Source: Cellulomonas chengniuliangii (GTDB lineage: Bacteria > Actinomycetota > Actinomycetes > Actinomycetales > Cellulomonadaceae). From it: a stretch of 64,000 nt of DNA. A program made the translations under genes and the position numbers. A model generated the notes under the pieces. The model ran no database searches and had not been told where the DNA came from. It worked only from the letters and a program-made list of their open reading frames with translations. The stretch covers positions 248,001 to 312,000 of the forward strand of contig NZ_CP101988.1 in assembly GCF_024508335.1 (NCBI RefSeq), read 5' to 3'. Positions 41,634-52,571 of the stretch are shown in pieces; position 1 is the first letter of the stretch; each line of letters begins with the position of its first letter.

Positions 41634-42398
41634 TCAGGCGACGTCGAGCGCTGCCCTGAGCACCGCGGCCTGCGCCTCGATCCACTCGGCGTCGCCGCGC
41701 CAGACGTCCCCGTGGCCCTCGTCCCACAGGCGGGACCAGGGTTGGGCGCCCGTGCGGTGGCCATGCTCGAGCAGGGTGAACATGCTCCACGCCCGGGGCG
41801 CCAGCAGGTCGGCCAGGCGCGCCCGCCCAGCCTCGTCGAGCCGGTACCCGTCAGCGAGGGCGCGCAAGGCCTGCCCGGCTGCGAGCGGCGACGGTCCGCC
41901 GGGGGACAGCGGGATGAACCCGTGGGCCGCGTAGGCCAGGTCCCAGCCGCGGGTGCCGGGCCCGCAGCCGTCCCAGTCGATGAGCACGAGCCGATCCTCG
42001 GCCAGGACCAGGTTCCATGGCGCCAGGTCGTGGTGGATCACCAGGTCCGCGCCGTCCGGCGGGATCGCGGTGTGCCATCGGGCGTCGGACGGCGGCTCCC
42101 AGCCATCCAGGGCGTCGTGCAGGTCGCGGGCCATCCGACCCACCTCGCGCAGGTCCGGCGGGACGGCGCCGGGGAGCGACGGGTGCGCCATCGGGCCGGG
42201 GATGTACTCGACGACGTGACGGCCCTGGTCGTCCAAGCCGTGGGATCGGGGCGCGTGCGTGAAGCCGACGTCGTGCAGCCGCGTCAGCACGGCGTGGACA
42301 GCGGGCGTCCAGTGGCCCGCCGGGCGGCGCACGGTGTCGCCGACGCGCACCACCCCGGCTGTCGTGTTGCCGCCGGTCAGGGGCGTCTCGTCATCCAC
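41634..42398 (-). CDS. Aminoglycoside phosphotransferase family kinase
   Basis: This 254-residue protein has the APH/choline-kinase catalytic motif VIHHDLAPWNLV and the metal-binding LIDWDGCGPG. It begins LTGGNTTAGVVRVGDTVRRP, a common form in actinobacterial APH-like kinases of unknown substrate. It need not confer resistance. I used the GTG at 42398; upstream in-frame sequence is not family-like. A 212-base stretch (42399-42610) behind it holds no gene that I can see. Confidence 0.85.
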   Translation of the reverse strand: MDDETPLTGGNTTAGVVRVGDTVRRPAGHWTPAVHAVLTRLHDVGFTHAPRSHGLDDQGRHVVEYIPGPMAHPSLPGAVPPDLREVGRMARDLHDALDGWEPPSDARWHTAIPPDGADLVIHHDLAPWNLVLAEDRLVLIDWDGCGPGTRGWDLAYAAHGFIPLSPGGPSPLAAGQALRALADGYRLDEAGRARLADLLAPRAWSMFTLLEHGHRTGAQPWSRLWDEGHGDVWRGDAEWIEAQAAVLRAALDVA

Positions 42399-42610
42399 CC
42401 GCGCAGTCTCGGCGCAGGGGTCCCTCGTGTCAACGGGAAACCCGCTGGGCGCCTGGTCAGGGCGGGCGGGGCACTGTCCAGGGCACTGACGGGCTCGTCG
42501 CCCACTAGCACCGACGGGGACGGCGCCTGGGCGCGCGCGAGTCCGGCCGGCGTGGTGCGTGCCGACCGGGCTCGCGGGGTGTGACCGGTGTGGGGCGCTA
42601 GGCGTTGGTC

Positions 42611-43099
42611 CTAGGCGTCGGCGAGGATCGCGTCGATCTGGCCCATGGCCGCTCCCAGGCCCTCGGCCATGCCCATGTCCACCATCTGCTGCATCTCCGC
42701 GACGCCGGGGAACCGGGTGGTGATCGTCATACGGGCGCCCTCGGGCGTCTCCCGGAGGTCGGCGCGGAGCATGATGGCCGGCATGGACGGGTCGACCTCG
42801 CCTGCGTCGTCCGCGAAGAAGTTCTCGAACTCGAGGGAGCGCGGCTCGTCGATGGCCACGAACCGCCACAGGCCGGGGGCCTTCTCGCCCTCGGGGCCTG
42901 TCATGAAGTAGCTCGCGCCGCCGCCGACCACAAAGTCGTGCTCCACGAACGTGGCCGGCCAGGTGGGCGGCCCCCACCAGCGCTCGAGCTGGCGCGGGTC
43001 GGACCACACCTGCCAGACGCGCTCGGGCGACGCGCTGAAGTCGGCGTCGATGGTCATGGTCAGTGCATCGGTGTCCTTGCTCGTGCTGAGGACCGTCAT
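42611..43099 (-). CDS. SRPBCC (AHSA1-like) domain protein
   Basis: This 162-residue protein has the START-like AHSA1 pattern: FSASPERVWQVWSDPRQLER, WWGPPTWPATF and the C-terminal helix MVDMGMAEGLGAAMGQIDAI. It binds a small hydrophobic ligand or acts as a chaperone-like protein. Its ATG overlaps the stop of the ArsR regulator (ATGA), the very common ArsR-SRPBCC pairing. Confidence 0.9.
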   Translation of the reverse strand: MTVLSTSKDTDALTMTIDADFSASPERVWQVWSDPRQLERWWGPPTWPATFVEHDFVVGGGASYFMTGPEGEKAPGLWRFVAIDEPRSLEFENFFADDAGEVDPSMPAIMLRADLRETPEGARMTITTRFPGVAEMQQMVDMGMAEGLGAAMGQIDAILADA

Positions 43100-43443
43100 G
43101 GTGGGTCTCCGAGCGGTTCGGCGAGGAGCGCCTCGATGCGGCCGATGCGGCCACGCCAGACCTCCTCGTACTCGCCGAGCAGCCGGGCGGCGGCTCGGAT
43201 CGTGCCGACGTCGCCGCGGACCAGCTGTTCGCGGCCGCGACGCTCCTTGGTGACGAGCCGTGCCCGTTCGAGCACGGCGACGTGCTTCTGGACTGCCGCG
43301 AAGCTCATGTCGTAGCCCTGTGCGAGGGTCGAGACCGAGGCTTCTTGACGCATCACCCGCGCGACGATGTCCCGCCGGGTCGCGTCGGCGAGGGCCGCGA
43401 AGACGCGGTCGACGCACTCCTGGTCCAGTTCTTGTACAACCAT
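43096..43443 (-). CDS. ArsR/SmtB-like winged-helix regulator
   Basis: This 115-residue regulator has FAALADATRRDIVARVMRQE and the recognition helix MSFAAVQKHVAVLERARLV. It lacks the Cys residues of metal sensors, as is typical of members paired with SRPBCC genes. The start codon lies inside a 20-base palindrome (43434-43453), so autorepression is likely. Confidence 0.92.
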   Translation of the reverse strand: MVVQELDQECVDRVFAALADATRRDIVARVMRQEASVSTLAQGYDMSFAAVQKHVAVLERARLVTKERRGREQLVRGDVGTIRAAARLLGEYEEVWRGRIGRIEALLAEPLGDPP

Positions 43444-43453
43444 GTGGTTGTAC
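43434..43453. promoter_or_regulatory. ArsR operator overlapping the start codon
   Basis: GTACAACCATGTGGTTGTAC is an inverted repeat with nine-base arms that contains the start codon of the ArsR gene. A dimer bound here would block transcription of the ArsR-SRPBCC pair. Confidence 0.8.
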
Positions 43454-43549
43454 GTTACGCATCGGCCACGGGGTGCGCAAGGGGTGGCCCCGAGAGATCA
43501 CGCGACCTCGCGCGGACCGTCGTGCGCCGGGAGGAGCCCGGGGAACCGG

Positions 43550-44572
43550 TCACCATCGGTTGCGCGCCTCCTCGGCCCAGCCCTCCACTCCGTCGACGCG
43601 CACCCGGTCACCGGCGTCAGTGGTCATCCACCCGGTCCACGTGCCGAAGCACTGGTGCGTCTCGCCCGCCACGATCCCCAGGTTCATCCGGGAGGCCCGC
43701 TCGTGGAACGGGGTGAACGTCAGGTCGACGCGCTCGCGGGCCGCGTCGTGCACCCGCCACGGCGCGAGCCAGTCCGCGCGGTCGTACTCCCACACCAGCT
43801 CGTCGCTGTTCTTGTGCACACGTTCGTCGAGCATCAGCGCGTTCTCCGTGGAACCGGTGCCGTCAGTCCATCGGCCGCCCACCTGCACCCCCACCACGTG
43901 CCCGTCCACAACACCGCTGCCGGCGCCCCAGTTCCAGCGCATCGAGTACGGCCACCGCCCGCGCCCGTGGTCGAGCACCGCCCACGAGCCGTCCTCCGGC
44001 ACGTCGTGCGCCGTCCCGTCCACCACAATCGTGCCCGTCACCGGCCGGGCGACGTCCTTGACGGTGTACTGGAACTGCCGATCGCTCCACGGCACCACGA
44101 CGCCCAGGCTCTCGTGGTTCTCGCCGACCACCGACAGCAGGTCCACCTGCACCCGGTCGGTGCGGGCCCGCAGCCGGGTGCGGCAGTCGCCCTCGGTGAT
44201 CGTGGCCTCCATTCCGCGGGCCCGCGCGCTCGCCGGGCCGCCGCCCAGGCTCGCCGGCAGCACGGCGCCCCGGGCGAACGGGACCACGGCCACGCGGTCG
44301 ACCTCCTCGCCGGTGGCCCGATCGAGCACCCACAGCTGGTGCTGGGCCGCGTAATCGAGGCTCGCCACGGTCAACCCGATCACATGGGTCGGGGTCATCA
44401 CGCCCCAGTACTCCCACCGCTTGGCACGTCCCCAGCCGCGCAGCGCGGTGCGGTGCAGAGGACGACGGGACCAGCCGACCGCAGCGGGGTTGAGCCGGCC
44501 CGAGGGCAGGCACAGGTCGACCGGCTCGGTGATCTCGCGCTCGCTGGCGGTCACGTCACGCTCCGTGGGCAC
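43550..44572 (-). CDS. DUF2804 family protein
   Basis: This 340-residue protein follows the DUF2804 pattern: DLCLPSGRLNPAAVGWSRRP, WEYWGVMTPTHVIGLTVASL, SWAVLDHGRGRWPYSMRWNW and FGTWTGWM. No catalytic role is known. The GTG start follows AAGGAG by five bases. The neighbours give no hint about its job. Confidence 0.85.
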   Translation of the reverse strand: MPTERDVTASEREITEPVDLCLPSGRLNPAAVGWSRRPLHRTALRGWGRAKRWEYWGVMTPTHVIGLTVASLDYAAQHQLWVLDRATGEEVDRVAVVPFARGAVLPASLGGGPASARARGMEATITEGDCRTRLRARTDRVQVDLLSVVGENHESLGVVVPWSDRQFQYTVKDVARPVTGTIVVDGTAHDVPEDGSWAVLDHGRGRWPYSMRWNWGAGSGVVDGHVVGVQVGGRWTDGTGSTENALMLDERVHKNSDELVWEYDRADWLAPWRVHDAARERVDLTFTPFHERASRMNLGIVAGETHQCFGTWTGWMTTDAGDRVRVDGVEGWAEEARNRW

Positions 44573-44616
44573 CGGGACTCCTTCGTCGGGTGGCCACGAC
44601 CGTAGCCGTCATCCGG

Positions 44617-45489
44617 TCAGGTCGGGTTGCAGCGAGCGGCCAGCATCTCGAACGAGCCGACGTCCGGGCGCCACGGCTCCAAGTTCCACGCCTCCTTCTC
44701 CGGGGCGCCCAGCGCGTGGCACAGCATCTGGTCGCGCATGCCGTTCGTGTCGGCCTCTGGCTCCTGCGCGACCACGGCCGCCCAGATGCCCTCCTGCGCG
44801 GCCAGGCCGCCGGCCCGTGCCCACGCGGTCGGATCGACGGCGAGCGACCGGCCGCCCTCCCGATCGCCCCAGTCGGCCGGGCGGTCGAGCATCCGGGACG
44901 CGAACCACACCGTGACGGCGCCGGCGGGCAGGTCCGCGCCGCCATCGAGGCGGCTGACGTCCAGGACGAGCAGGTCCGCGCCGTCGGCGGTGAGCCGGGC
45001 CTTGAGCAGTTCGCCGGACGTGGTGGTGGCAGGCGTGGCGAGCCCGCCTGCGAACGACCCGTCGGCGGCGCGCAGCACCACGCTGCCGTCGCCCAGCACG
45101 TCGAACGTGCTGCCCACTGGCGCGGCGAGGGCGGCGACGCGAGCAGGCGCCGCCGCGCCCTCCGGGACCGCGACCGTGAGCCGCACCGACCCGTCATCGA
45201 GGGTGTCGGTCTGCGGGTCCGGCCCGGGAGCCTCGACGGTGAGGGTCACGTCGCCCGCGGTGAGCGGGTCGCCGTCCGCGCGGACGTCGTCGGCGGTGCG
45301 AGACGAGGGCGCCTGGGCCGCTGGCGCCGTCGGCGCCGGGGCGTCGTCCGTTGCGGGAGGATCGACGAAGGGCAGGCTCGTGCATCCCGCCAGCAGAACG
45401 GCGCCGAGCGCGGCCGAGCCGAGGGCGGCAGACCCGCGGGGGCCCCGTCCCGTCGCCGCGTGCCGCCGGGTCCCCGCCTGTCTCCGCAC
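44617..45489 (-). CDS. Putative lipoprotein
   Basis: This 290-residue protein begins RRQAGTRRHAATGRGPRG followed by a hydrophobic stretch and the lipobox LLAGC, so it is lipid-anchored. An Ala/Pro-rich linker follows, then a domain I do not recognise, with conserved-looking WFASRML and CHALGAPEKEAWNLEPWRPD near the end. I chose the GTG at 45489; the frame stays open to 45603. It is divergent from purL. Confidence 0.75.
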   Translation of the reverse strand: MRRQAGTRRHAATGRGPRGSAALGSAALGAVLLAGCTSLPFVDPPATDDAPAPTAPAAQAPSSRTADDVRADGDPLTAGDVTLTVEAPGPDPQTDTLDDGSVRLTVAVPEGAAAPARVAALAAPVGSTFDVLGDGSVVLRAADGSFAGGLATPATTTSGELLKARLTADGADLLVLDVSRLDGGADLPAGAVTVWFASRMLDRPADWGDREGGRSLAVDPTAWARAGGLAAQEGIWAAVVAQEPEADTNGMRDQMLCHALGAPEKEAWNLEPWRPDVGSFEMLAARCNPT

Positions 45490-45619
45490 CGGGGCACCGT
45501 AACCCGCGACCGGTCCCTGGTCACTGAGCCCGGGCACCAGGGGGACGCCGGTAGCCTGGCCTGGTCTTCCGACGGACCCCGCGGACCCTGCCGTCCGGGC
45601 CACCCACTCGAGGGAATCG

Positions 45620-48028
45620 ATGACCAGCGCGCCTCAGCCCACCGCCCCGCACGCGACCGACGCCCGACGTCACTCGGACACGGTCGAGCACGCCGCCGCG
45701 ACCCCGGAGCAGGAGCAGCCCTTCGCCGAGCTGGGCCTCAAGCCCGACGAGTACCAGCGGATCCGCGACATCCTGGGACGGCGCCCCACGGCCGCCGAGC
45801 TCGCGATGTACTCGGTGATGTGGTCCGAGCACTGCTCGTACAAGTCGTCCAAGGTGCACCTGGGCCAGTTCGGTGAGAAGACCACGCCGGAGATGAAGAA
45901 GCACCTGCTCGTCGGCATCGGCGAGAACGCGGGCGTCGTGGACATCGGCGACGGCTGGGCCGTGACGTTCAAGGTCGAGTCGCACAACCACCCGTCCTAC
46001 GTCGAGCCGTACCAGGGCGCCGCCACGGGCGTCGGCGGCATCGTGCGCGACATCATCTCGATGGGCGCGCGCCCGGTGGCGGTCATGGACCAGCTGCGGT
46101 TCGGCGCCATCGACCACCCCGACACGGCGCGCGTGGTGCACGGCGTGGTGGCCGGCGTGGGGGGCTACGGCAACTCCCTCGGCCTGCCGAACATCGGCGG
46201 CGAGCTCGTGTTCGACGCCTGCTACCAGGGCAACCCGCTGGTCAACGCCCTGTGCGTCGGCGTGCTGCGCCATGAGGACATCCACCTCGCGAACGCGTCG
46301 GGCACCGGCAACAAGGTCGTCCTGTTCGGGGCCCGCACGGGCGGCGACGGCATCGGCGGCGCGTCGATCCTCGCGTCGGAGACCTTCGACGACGAGAAGC
46401 CCTCAAAGCGCCCGTCGGTGCAGGTGGGCGACCCGTTCATGGAGAAGGTGCTCATCGAGTGCTGCCTCGAGCTGTATGCCGCGCGCGTCGTCGAGGGCAT
46501 CCAGGACCTGGGCGCCGCGGGGATCTCGTGCGCGACGAGCGAGCTGGCGTCCAACGGTGACGGCGGCATGCACGTGGACCTGGAGAACGTGCTGCTGCGC
46601 GACCCGACCCTGACGGCCGGCGAGATCCTCATGTCGGAGTCGCAGGAGCGCATGATGGCGGTCGTCACGCCGGAGAAGCTCGACGACTTCCTGGCCATCA
46701 CGCGCAAGTGGGACGTCGAGACGGCCATCATCGGCGAGGTCACCGGCACGGGCCGCCTGACCATCGACCACGACGGCGAGCGCATCGTGGACGTGGACCC
46801 CAAGACCGTGGCGCACGACGGCCCGGTCTACCACCGCCCGTTCGCCCGGCCCTCCTGGCAGGACGCCCTCAACGCGGACTCGATCAGCGGGGACGCCGCC
46901 GGCCGTGCCACCCGCCCGAGCACCCCCGAGGAGCTCCGCGCCACGCTGCTGAGCCTGCTCGGCTCCCCGAACCTTGCCTCGGCCGCATGGGTCACGGACC
47001 AGTACGACAGGTTCGTGCAGGGCAACACGGCGTTGGCCCAGCCCGACGACGCGGGCGTCATCCGGGTCGACGAGGAGACAGGGCTGGGCGTGGCGCTCGC
47101 CACCGACGCGAACGGCCGCCACACCAAGCTCGACCCGTACACCGGCGCGCAGCTCGCGCTCGCGGAGGCGTACCGCAACGTCGCCACGACGGGGGCCCGC
47201 CCGCTCGCGGTGACCGACTGCCTCAACTTCGGCAGCCCCGAGGACCCGGACGCCATGTGGCAGCTCGTCGAGGCCATCCGCGGTCTCGCCGACGGCTGCC
47301 AGGTGCTGGGCGTGCCCGTCACGGGCGGCAACGTCAGCCTGTACAACGGCACGGGGGAGCCCGGGAAGATCGACTCGTCGATCCACCCGACGCCCGTGGT
47401 CGGCGTGCTCGGCGTGCTGGACGACGTGGCCGACGCGACCCCGTCCGGCTGGACCGTGGGCGGCCAGGCCATCTACCTGCTCGGGACCACGCGCGACGAG
47501 CTGGACGGCTCCGCGTGGGCCGAGGTCGCGCACCAGCACCTGGGCGGCCTGCCGCCGAAGGTGGACCTGGAGGCGGAGCGCCGTCTGGCCGAGGTGCTGG
47601 CGCACGCGAGCCGGGACGACCTGGTCGACGCCGCGCACGACCTCTCCGAGGGCGGCCTCGCGCTGGCGCTGGTCGAGTCCAGCCTGCGGTTCGGTGTGGG
47701 CGCTCAGGTGAGCCTCGCGGGGCTGTGCGAGCGGGACGGGGTGACGCCGTTCGCCGCGCTGTTCTCCGAGTCCGGCGCTCGTGCCCTCGTGGCGGTGCCG
47801 CGCAGCGAGGAGGTGCGGTTCACGGACCTGTGCACCGCTCGCGGGGTGCCCGCGCTGCGCATCGGGCTCACCGCCGATACGTGCGCCACCGGCGCCGGGG
47901 TGGTGGGCGGATCGCACCCGGACGAGCACGCGCACGCGCCCGCCGTCGAGGTCGAGGGCCTCTTCACGCTGCCCCTGGACGAGGCGAGGTCGGTGTCGTC
48001 CCAGACTCTGCCCGCATACTTCGGGTGA
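45620..48028 (+). CDS. purL: Phosphoribosylformylglycinamidine synthase subunit PurL
   Basis: This 802-residue small-type PurL has [32 protein letters not shown], the repeated AIRS-like halves ([20 protein letters not shown] and [20 protein letters not shown]) and is the ATP-binding subunit that works with PurS and PurQ. The length is slightly above the usual 740-780 because of a variable N-terminus of about 30 residues. It lies 38 kb from purQ, which is unusual in Actinobacteria, where purS, purQ and purL are close together. Confidence 0.97.
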   Translation: MTSAPQPTAPHATDARRHSDTVEHAAATPEQEQPFAELGLKPDEYQRIRDILGRRPTAAELAMYSVMWSEHCSYKSSKVHLGQFGEKTTPEMKKHLLVGIGENAGVVDIGDGWAVTFKVESHNHPSYVEPYQGAATGVGGIVRDIISMGARPVAVMDQLRFGAIDHPDTARVVHGVVAGVGGYGNSLGLPNIGGELVFDACYQGNPLVNALCVGVLRHEDIHLANASGTGNKVVLFGARTGGDGIGGASILASETFDDEKPSKRPSVQVGDPFMEKVLIECCLELYAARVVEGIQDLGAAGISCATSELASNGDGGMHVDLENVLLRDPTLTAGEILMSESQERMMAVVTPEKLDDFLAITRKWDVETAIIGEVTGTGRLTIDHDGERIVDVDPKTVAHDGPVYHRPFARPSWQDALNADSISGDAAGRATRPSTPEELRATLLSLLGSPNLASAAWVTDQYDRFVQGNTALAQPDDAGVIRVDEETGLGVALATDANGRHTKLDPYTGAQLALAEAYRNVATTGARPLAVTDCLNFGSPEDPDAMWQLVEAIRGLADGCQVLGVPVTGGNVSLYNGTGEPGKIDSSIHPTPVVGVLGVLDDVADATPSGWTVGGQAIYLLGTTRDELDGSAWAEVAHQHLGGLPPKVDLEAERRLAEVLAHASRDDLVDAAHDLSEGGLALALVESSLRFGVGAQVSLAGLCERDGVTPFAALFSESGARALVAVPRSEEVRFTDLCTARGVPALRIGLTADTCATGAGVVGGSHPDEHAHAPAVEVEGLFTLPLDEARSVSSQTLPAYFG

Positions 48029-48116
48029 GTGGCGCGGGCACGAGAGGCCCGCGGACGCCGGGGGTGCGACGCTCAGAGGGCGGACGTCCCGGGCATGTGC
48101 ACGTCCTGAGACCTAA

Positions 48117-49508
<1,392 letters not shown>

Positions 49509-49544
49509 GCCTCTGACGGCCGGCGACGCCGGCCAGCGGGCCTG

Positions 49545-49582
49545 GAGCCCCCGTCACGACCTCGGGTCGGGCGGGGGCTCCG
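49545..49582 (+). terminator. Terminator after gdhA
   Basis: GGAGCCCCCG and CGGGGGCTCC can form a 10-base-pair stem with an 18-base loop, 37 bases after the gdhA stop. Confidence 0.7.
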
Positions 49583-49655
49583 TCGTGCCCGGTGGGAGGC
49601 GTGGCCGGATGGGGGCCCGCGGGCTTCCGGGGCGCGAATCGTTTAGGACGTCGAA

Positions 49656-49667
49656 GTGAGCGCTCAC
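49656..49667. promoter_or_regulatory. CelR-like operator before the GH6 endoglucanase
   Basis: GTGAGCGCTCAC is a perfect 12-base palindrome. CelR (LacI family) sites in actinobacterial cellulase promoters have the core GAGCGCTC. It lies about 105 bases before the start of the endoglucanase gene, so cellobiose-dependent control is likely. Confidence 0.75.
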
Positions 49668-49771
49668 AACCTGGCGCCGACGCCGAGGAGCGGGTTGTGT
49701 CGACCCGACACCTGCGGCCGTCGCGCACATCGTCGTCGCGTCGGTCGCGTCCTCGAGCGATGGAGAGACGC

Positions 49772-51103
49772 ATGTCCCACCGCAAGAAGGCGGCCGCGCT
49801 GCTCAGCGCGAGCCTGCTCACCGTGACCGGCATCGGCCTCGTCACGGCCACCACGGCGCAGGCTGCCCCCGGCTGTCGCGTCGACTACGCGGTCACCAAC
49901 CAGTGGCCCGCCGGGTTCGGCGGCGAGGTGACGATCACCAACCTCGGCGACCCGCTCTCGTCGTGGAAGGTCGACTGGTCGTACTCCGCCGGCCAGCAGA
50001 TCAGCCAGCTCTGGAACGGCTCCGTGAGCCAGACCGGCGGCAACGTGACCGTCACGAGCCTGCCGTGGAACGGCTCGCTCGCCACCGGCGCCCGCGCCAG
50101 CTTCGGCTTCAACGCCTCGTGGAGCGGATCCAACCCCGCACCCACGAGCTTCCGGGTCAACGGGACCACCTGCACGGGCGCCGTGCCGACCACGAGCCCC
50201 ACGACCACCCCACCCCCGACCACCCCGCCGCCCACCACCCCACCGCCGACCACGCCGCCCCCGCAGACGGGCGACTTCTTCCTCAGCACGGACACCCAGG
50301 CCTTCGAGGCCGCGGCAGCCGCGTCGGGCGAGACCAAGACCCTGCTCAACAAGATCGCCCAGACGCCGCAGGCCTACTGGGTGGGCGACTGGGAGACCCC
50401 CGCCGTGGCGCAGCAGGGCGTGCGCGACTACACCGCGGCGGCAGCGGCCGCGGGCAAGACCGGGGTGCTCGTCGTCTACGCGATCCCGGGCCGTGACTGC
50501 GGCAACCACTCCGGCGGAGGCGTCGGGGAGAGCGAGTACGCGCGCTGGATCGACACCGTCGCCGCGGGCATCCAGGGCAACCCGTGGGTCGTGCTGGAGC
50601 CGGACGCCCTCGCCCAGCTGGGCGACTGCAACGGCCAGGGCGACCGCGTCGGGTACCTCAAGTACGCGGCGAAGGCGCTGACCCTCAAGGGCGCCCGCGT
50701 GTACATCGACATCGGCCACTCGGGATGGCTCGGCACCGCCGAGGCGGCGCGCCGCCTGCAGCTGGTGGGCTTCGAGCACGCGGTGGGCTTCGCGCTCAAC
50801 ACGTCGAACTACCAGACCACGGAGGCCTCCCGGGCGTACGGCCAGACGATCTCCAACCTGACGGGCGGCAAGACGTTCGTCATCGACACCTCCCGCAACG
50901 GCAACGGCTCCAACGGCGAGTGGTGCAACCCGCGGGGTCGGGCGCTCGGCGAGCGGCCGACGCGTGTGGGCAACGGCGGGCTCGACGCTCTGCTGTGGGT
51001 CAAGCTGCCCGGCGAGAGCGACGGGGCCTGCAACGGCGGCCCCGCCGCGGGCCAGTGGTGGCAGGAGATCGCCATCGAGATGGCGCGCAACGCCCGCTGG
51101 TGA
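49772..51103 (+). CDS. cenA: Secreted GH6 endoglucanase with N-terminal CBM2 (CenA-like)
   Basis: This 443-residue protein has a signal peptide (residues 1-31, TTAQA|AP), a CBM2 cellulose-binding module (about 34-135, CRVDYAVTNQWPAGFGGEVT at its start and a paired Cys at its end), a PPPTT-repeat linker and a GH6 domain (about 166-443). The GH6 acid is in VVLEPDALAQ and the base region is LPGESDG. Its order and sequence are very close to Cellulomonas fimi CenA, which cuts beta-1,4-glucan. The ATG at 49772 gives the shortest signal peptide. Under a CelR-like palindrome. Confidence 0.95.
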   Translation: MSHRKKAAALLSASLLTVTGIGLVTATTAQAAPGCRVDYAVTNQWPAGFGGEVTITNLGDPLSSWKVDWSYSAGQQISQLWNGSVSQTGGNVTVTSLPWNGSLATGARASFGFNASWSGSNPAPTSFRVNGTTCTGAVPTTSPTTTPPPTTPPPTTPPPTTPPPQTGDFFLSTDTQAFEAAAAASGETKTLLNKIAQTPQAYWVGDWETPAVAQQGVRDYTAAAAAAGKTGVLVVYAIPGRDCGNHSGGGVGESEYARWIDTVAAGIQGNPWVVLEPDALAQLGDCNGQGDRVGYLKYAAKALTLKGARVYIDIGHSGWLGTAEAARRLQLVGFEHAVGFALNTSNYQTTEASRAYGQTISNLTGGKTFVIDTSRNGNGSNGEWCNPRGRALGERPTRVGNGGLDALLWVKLPGESDGACNGGPAAGQWWQEIAIEMARNARW

Positions 51104-51160
51104 CCGCTAGCGGCGCCGCTGGCGGCCAGTGACCCCCCACTGAGCACCAGCGGCGTCCAG

Positions 51161-51206
51161 CAGCGCCGGCCTCCCCAGCCCTTGTGGGCAGGGGAGGCCG
51201 GCGCTG
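51161..51206 (+). terminator. Terminator after the endoglucanase gene
   Basis: A perfect 16-base-pair stem (CAGCGCCGGCCTCCCC with its complement) closes a 14-base loop that itself can pair (GCCC/GGGC). TTCGTCGT follows. It lies 57 bases after the stop. Confidence 0.88.
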
Positions 51207-51397
51207 TTCGTCGTGCGGCGGCGTGGGCGCGGGCGCGACGGTGGTCCGGGACCTGCGCCGCCTCGATCGGGGTGATGAAGTCCGGATGAGAGTTCGCCGA
51301 AACCCTGGCACCACGCTCCCGCCTCGTGTTTCCTCGTCACCGACGATGGCCGCGGACCCGCGGTCGCCGGGTGCGGGGCACGATGGGCAGGAGCGGG

Positions 51398-52483
51398 ATG
51401 AGGCGCAAGACCAAGATCGTGGCAGGCGCGGCGGCTGGAGCGCTGGTCATGACCGTGGCCGTGGCGCTGGTCGCGCGCTCGGCCGCTGGCGCGGGCGCCC
51501 CCACGCCGGCGATCTCGGCGGTCACCATGTCCCCGTCCCCGGGTCCGACCACGGCGCCAGCCCTCCACCCGGAGGAGGCCCCGGCCCTTGTGGAACCCGC
51601 GCCCGTGAAACCGGCCCCCGCCGCGGGGAACCCGTTGGCGGGCGTGGTGTTCTACGTCAACCCGGACACCCAGGCGGTCCGCGCGGCTGCCACGGCGCAC
51701 GGAGAGGCCAAGCAGCTGCTCGACAAGATCGCCGGGACGCCGCAGGCGTTCTGGGTCGACGACTGGAACGGGCTGGACTCGGCCCGTGAGGAGGTGCGCG
51801 GCTACACCACGCGGGCCGTCGCCGCGGGCGCCAAGCCCGTCGTGGTCGTGTACGCGATCCCGGGTCGCGACTGCGGCTGGTACTCGCAGGGCGGCATCGA
51901 GCACAGCGGCTACGCGGCCTGGGTGGATGCGATCGCCGACAGCATGGTGGGCAACCCGTGGGTGATCCTGGAGCCCGACGCGCTGGCCCAGCTGGGCGAC
52001 TGCGACGGACAGGGCGACCGGCTGGGCTACCTGCGGTACGCCGCGAAGTCGCTCACCGAGCGCGCCGGCGCCCGGGTGTACATCGAGATCGGGAACCCGG
52101 CCTGGCTCACCCCCGGCCAAGCCGCCGCGAAGCTGGGCCTGGTGGGCTTCGAGCACGCGGCGGGCTTCGCGTTCAACACGTCGAACTTCCAGCCCACGGA
52201 CGTCTCGCGCGCCTGGGGCGAGGCGGTGTCCGCGGAAGTCGGCGGCAAGCCTTACGTCATCGACGTGTCACGCAACGGGAACGGCGGCGACGGCGCCGAC
52301 TGGTGCAACCCGTCCGGCCGGGCGCTCGGCGAGCGGCCCCGTGTGGTCGGCGAGGGCGGGCTCGACGCCCTGCTGTGGGTCAAGCTGCCGGGCGAGAGCG
52401 ACGGCCCCTGCAACGGAGGCCCCGCGGCCGGGATGTGGTGGCAGGAGGGCGCCCTCGAGCTGGCCCGCAACGCCCACTGGTGA
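51398..52483 (+). CDS. GH6 family glycoside hydrolase without CBM
   Basis: This 361-residue protein has a basic start and hydrophobic segment (RRKTKIVAGAAAGALVMTVA), an Ala/Pro-rich linker and a GH6 domain from about residue 80. The catalytic parts VVYAIPGRDCGWYSQGG, ILEPDALAQLGDC and KLPGESDGPCNGG are present. It is a paralogue of the preceding gene without the cellulose-binding module. The membrane segment lacks a clear cleavage site, so it may stay anchored. I chose the ATG at 51398 (AGGAG four bases before) over 51383. No CelR-like palindrome is seen in front of it. Confidence 0.9.
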   Translation: MRRKTKIVAGAAAGALVMTVAVALVARSAAGAGAPTPAISAVTMSPSPGPTTAPALHPEEAPALVEPAPVKPAPAAGNPLAGVVFYVNPDTQAVRAAATAHGEAKQLLDKIAGTPQAFWVDDWNGLDSAREEVRGYTTRAVAAGAKPVVVVYAIPGRDCGWYSQGGIEHSGYAAWVDAIADSMVGNPWVILEPDALAQLGDCDGQGDRLGYLRYAAKSLTERAGARVYIEIGNPAWLTPGQAAAKLGLVGFEHAAGFAFNTSNFQPTDVSRAWGEAVSAEVGGKPYVIDVSRNGNGGDGADWCNPSGRALGERPRVVGEGGLDALLWVKLPGESDGPCNGGPAAGMWWQEGALELARNAHW

Positions 52484-52571
52484 GCGCCCTGACGGGCGCC
52501 GCTCGGCGTCAGTCCCTCGGGACCGGCCGATGACGACGCCCGCTGGGCCCGCGCTCGCCACGCTCAGTGCC

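Noticed and set aside
41634-42398. Antibiotic resistance gene (aminoglycoside phosphotransferase)
   Set aside because: Only the general kinase motifs are present, and the family includes many non-resistance kinases. No mobile element is nearby.
50190-50270. Short tandem repeats that could suggest a CRISPR array or VNTR
   Set aside because: They encode the PPPTT linker between the CBM2 and GH6 domains; there are no spacers and the frame is that of the protein.
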